Source: Streptomyces sp. NBC_00273
GTDB taxonomy: Bacteria; Actinomycetota; Actinomycetes; Streptomycetales; Streptomycetaceae
DNA length: 64,000 bases
Direction: 5' to 3'
NCBI RefSeq assembly: GCF_036178145.1
Contig: NZ_CP108067.1
Span: 5,270,001-5,334,000 of the forward strand
The position numbers and the translations under genes are program-made. The first letter of the stretch is position 1; each line of letters opens with the position of its first letter. Below, piece after piece: positions 63,960 to 64,000 of the stretch. Under the pieces are notes generated by a model. The model did not search any database, had not been told where the DNA came from, and saw only the letters and a program-made list of their open reading frames with translations.

Positions 63960-64000
63960 ATGGTGGAACCACTGCACCACCCGGTCCGTCCCAGGGACAT
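63960..64000 (+). CDS. 5' end of a further gene, cut by the window edge
   Basis: ATG 63960 follows GAGGAGAAG at a good distance, 11 bases after the previous stop. Only MVEPLHHPVRPRD is visible, so no function can be given. Confidence 0.6.
   Translation, partial: MVEPLHHPVRPRD

Overview
The window is chromosomal DNA of a Streptomyces species or a close relative. The evidence is the very high G+C content, the frequent GTG/TTG starts and 4-base ATGA/GTGA gene overlaps, a sigN-sigF pair of SigB/F/G-type sigma factors, Lsr2, a subtilisin-inhibitor-like (SSI) protein, a mycothiol-type enzyme, and three perfect copies of the Streptomyces ParB-binding site parS (4298, 4330 and 20496). From memory, the order sigN-sigF / tadA / upp / dnaX-purD / purC / purSQL matches the origin-proximal arm of S. 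coelicolor, and the parS sites fit an origin-proximal position.

Layout. 1-3.6 kb: end of an operon resembling the mycobacterial igr (steroid side-chain) operon, with a ChsH2-like MaoC/zinc-ribbon protein, an acyl-CoA dehydrogenase, a ChsH1-like MaoC protein and an Ltp2-like thiolase-fold protein. 3.7-10 kb: SigE-type ECF sigma factor, two parS sites, acyl-CoA synthetase, a monooxygenase-like membrane protein and a giant PAS/degenerate-kinase/receiver protein. 10.1-14.0 kb: SSI gene, tRNA-Ser and tRNA-Arg. The tRNA-Arg is the attachment site of a small decayed integrative element (11116-14004) holding an integrase pseudogene, an acetyltransferase pseudogene and one intact low-GC four-helix membrane protein that may belong to the TRADD-N-associated membrane family. 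14-28.4 kb: metabolic and regulatory genes, an OmpR-type two-component system (parS inside the kinase gene), two envelope glycosyltransferases, TetR, and a marR-MFS operon with two clear operators. 28.4-36.5 kb: sigN, sigF, small secreted or membrane proteins, tRNA-Ser, tadA plus its partner, a universal stress protein, upp, a LytR_C protein and a VapB-like protein. 36.5-44.4 kb: HerA-like ATPase, stand-alone OpcA, cupin, HhH-GPD protein, VOC protein, lipoprotein, DoxX, ATP-grasp protein and a probable phosphorothioate-DNA-specific HNH restriction enzyme. 45-64 kb: tRNA-Ser, SRP RNA, dnaX, purD, a protease-like membrane protein lacking its metal site, a dimethylformamidase-beta-like protein, purC, an ABC exporter with a DesK/DesR-type two-component system, three tRNA-Gly genes, lsr2, purS-purQ-purL, a membrane protein with a Cys/Gly/Ser tail, a mycothiol-dependent-type protein and the start of a further gene.

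Themes. Purine synthesis (purD, purC, purSQL) and pyrimidine salvage (upp) sit among translation and replication genes. The accessory content is the tRNA-Arg element with its possible conflict-system membrane protein and the type IV-like restriction enzyme at 43.4 kb. Functional names come from motifs read by eye; no database search was run.
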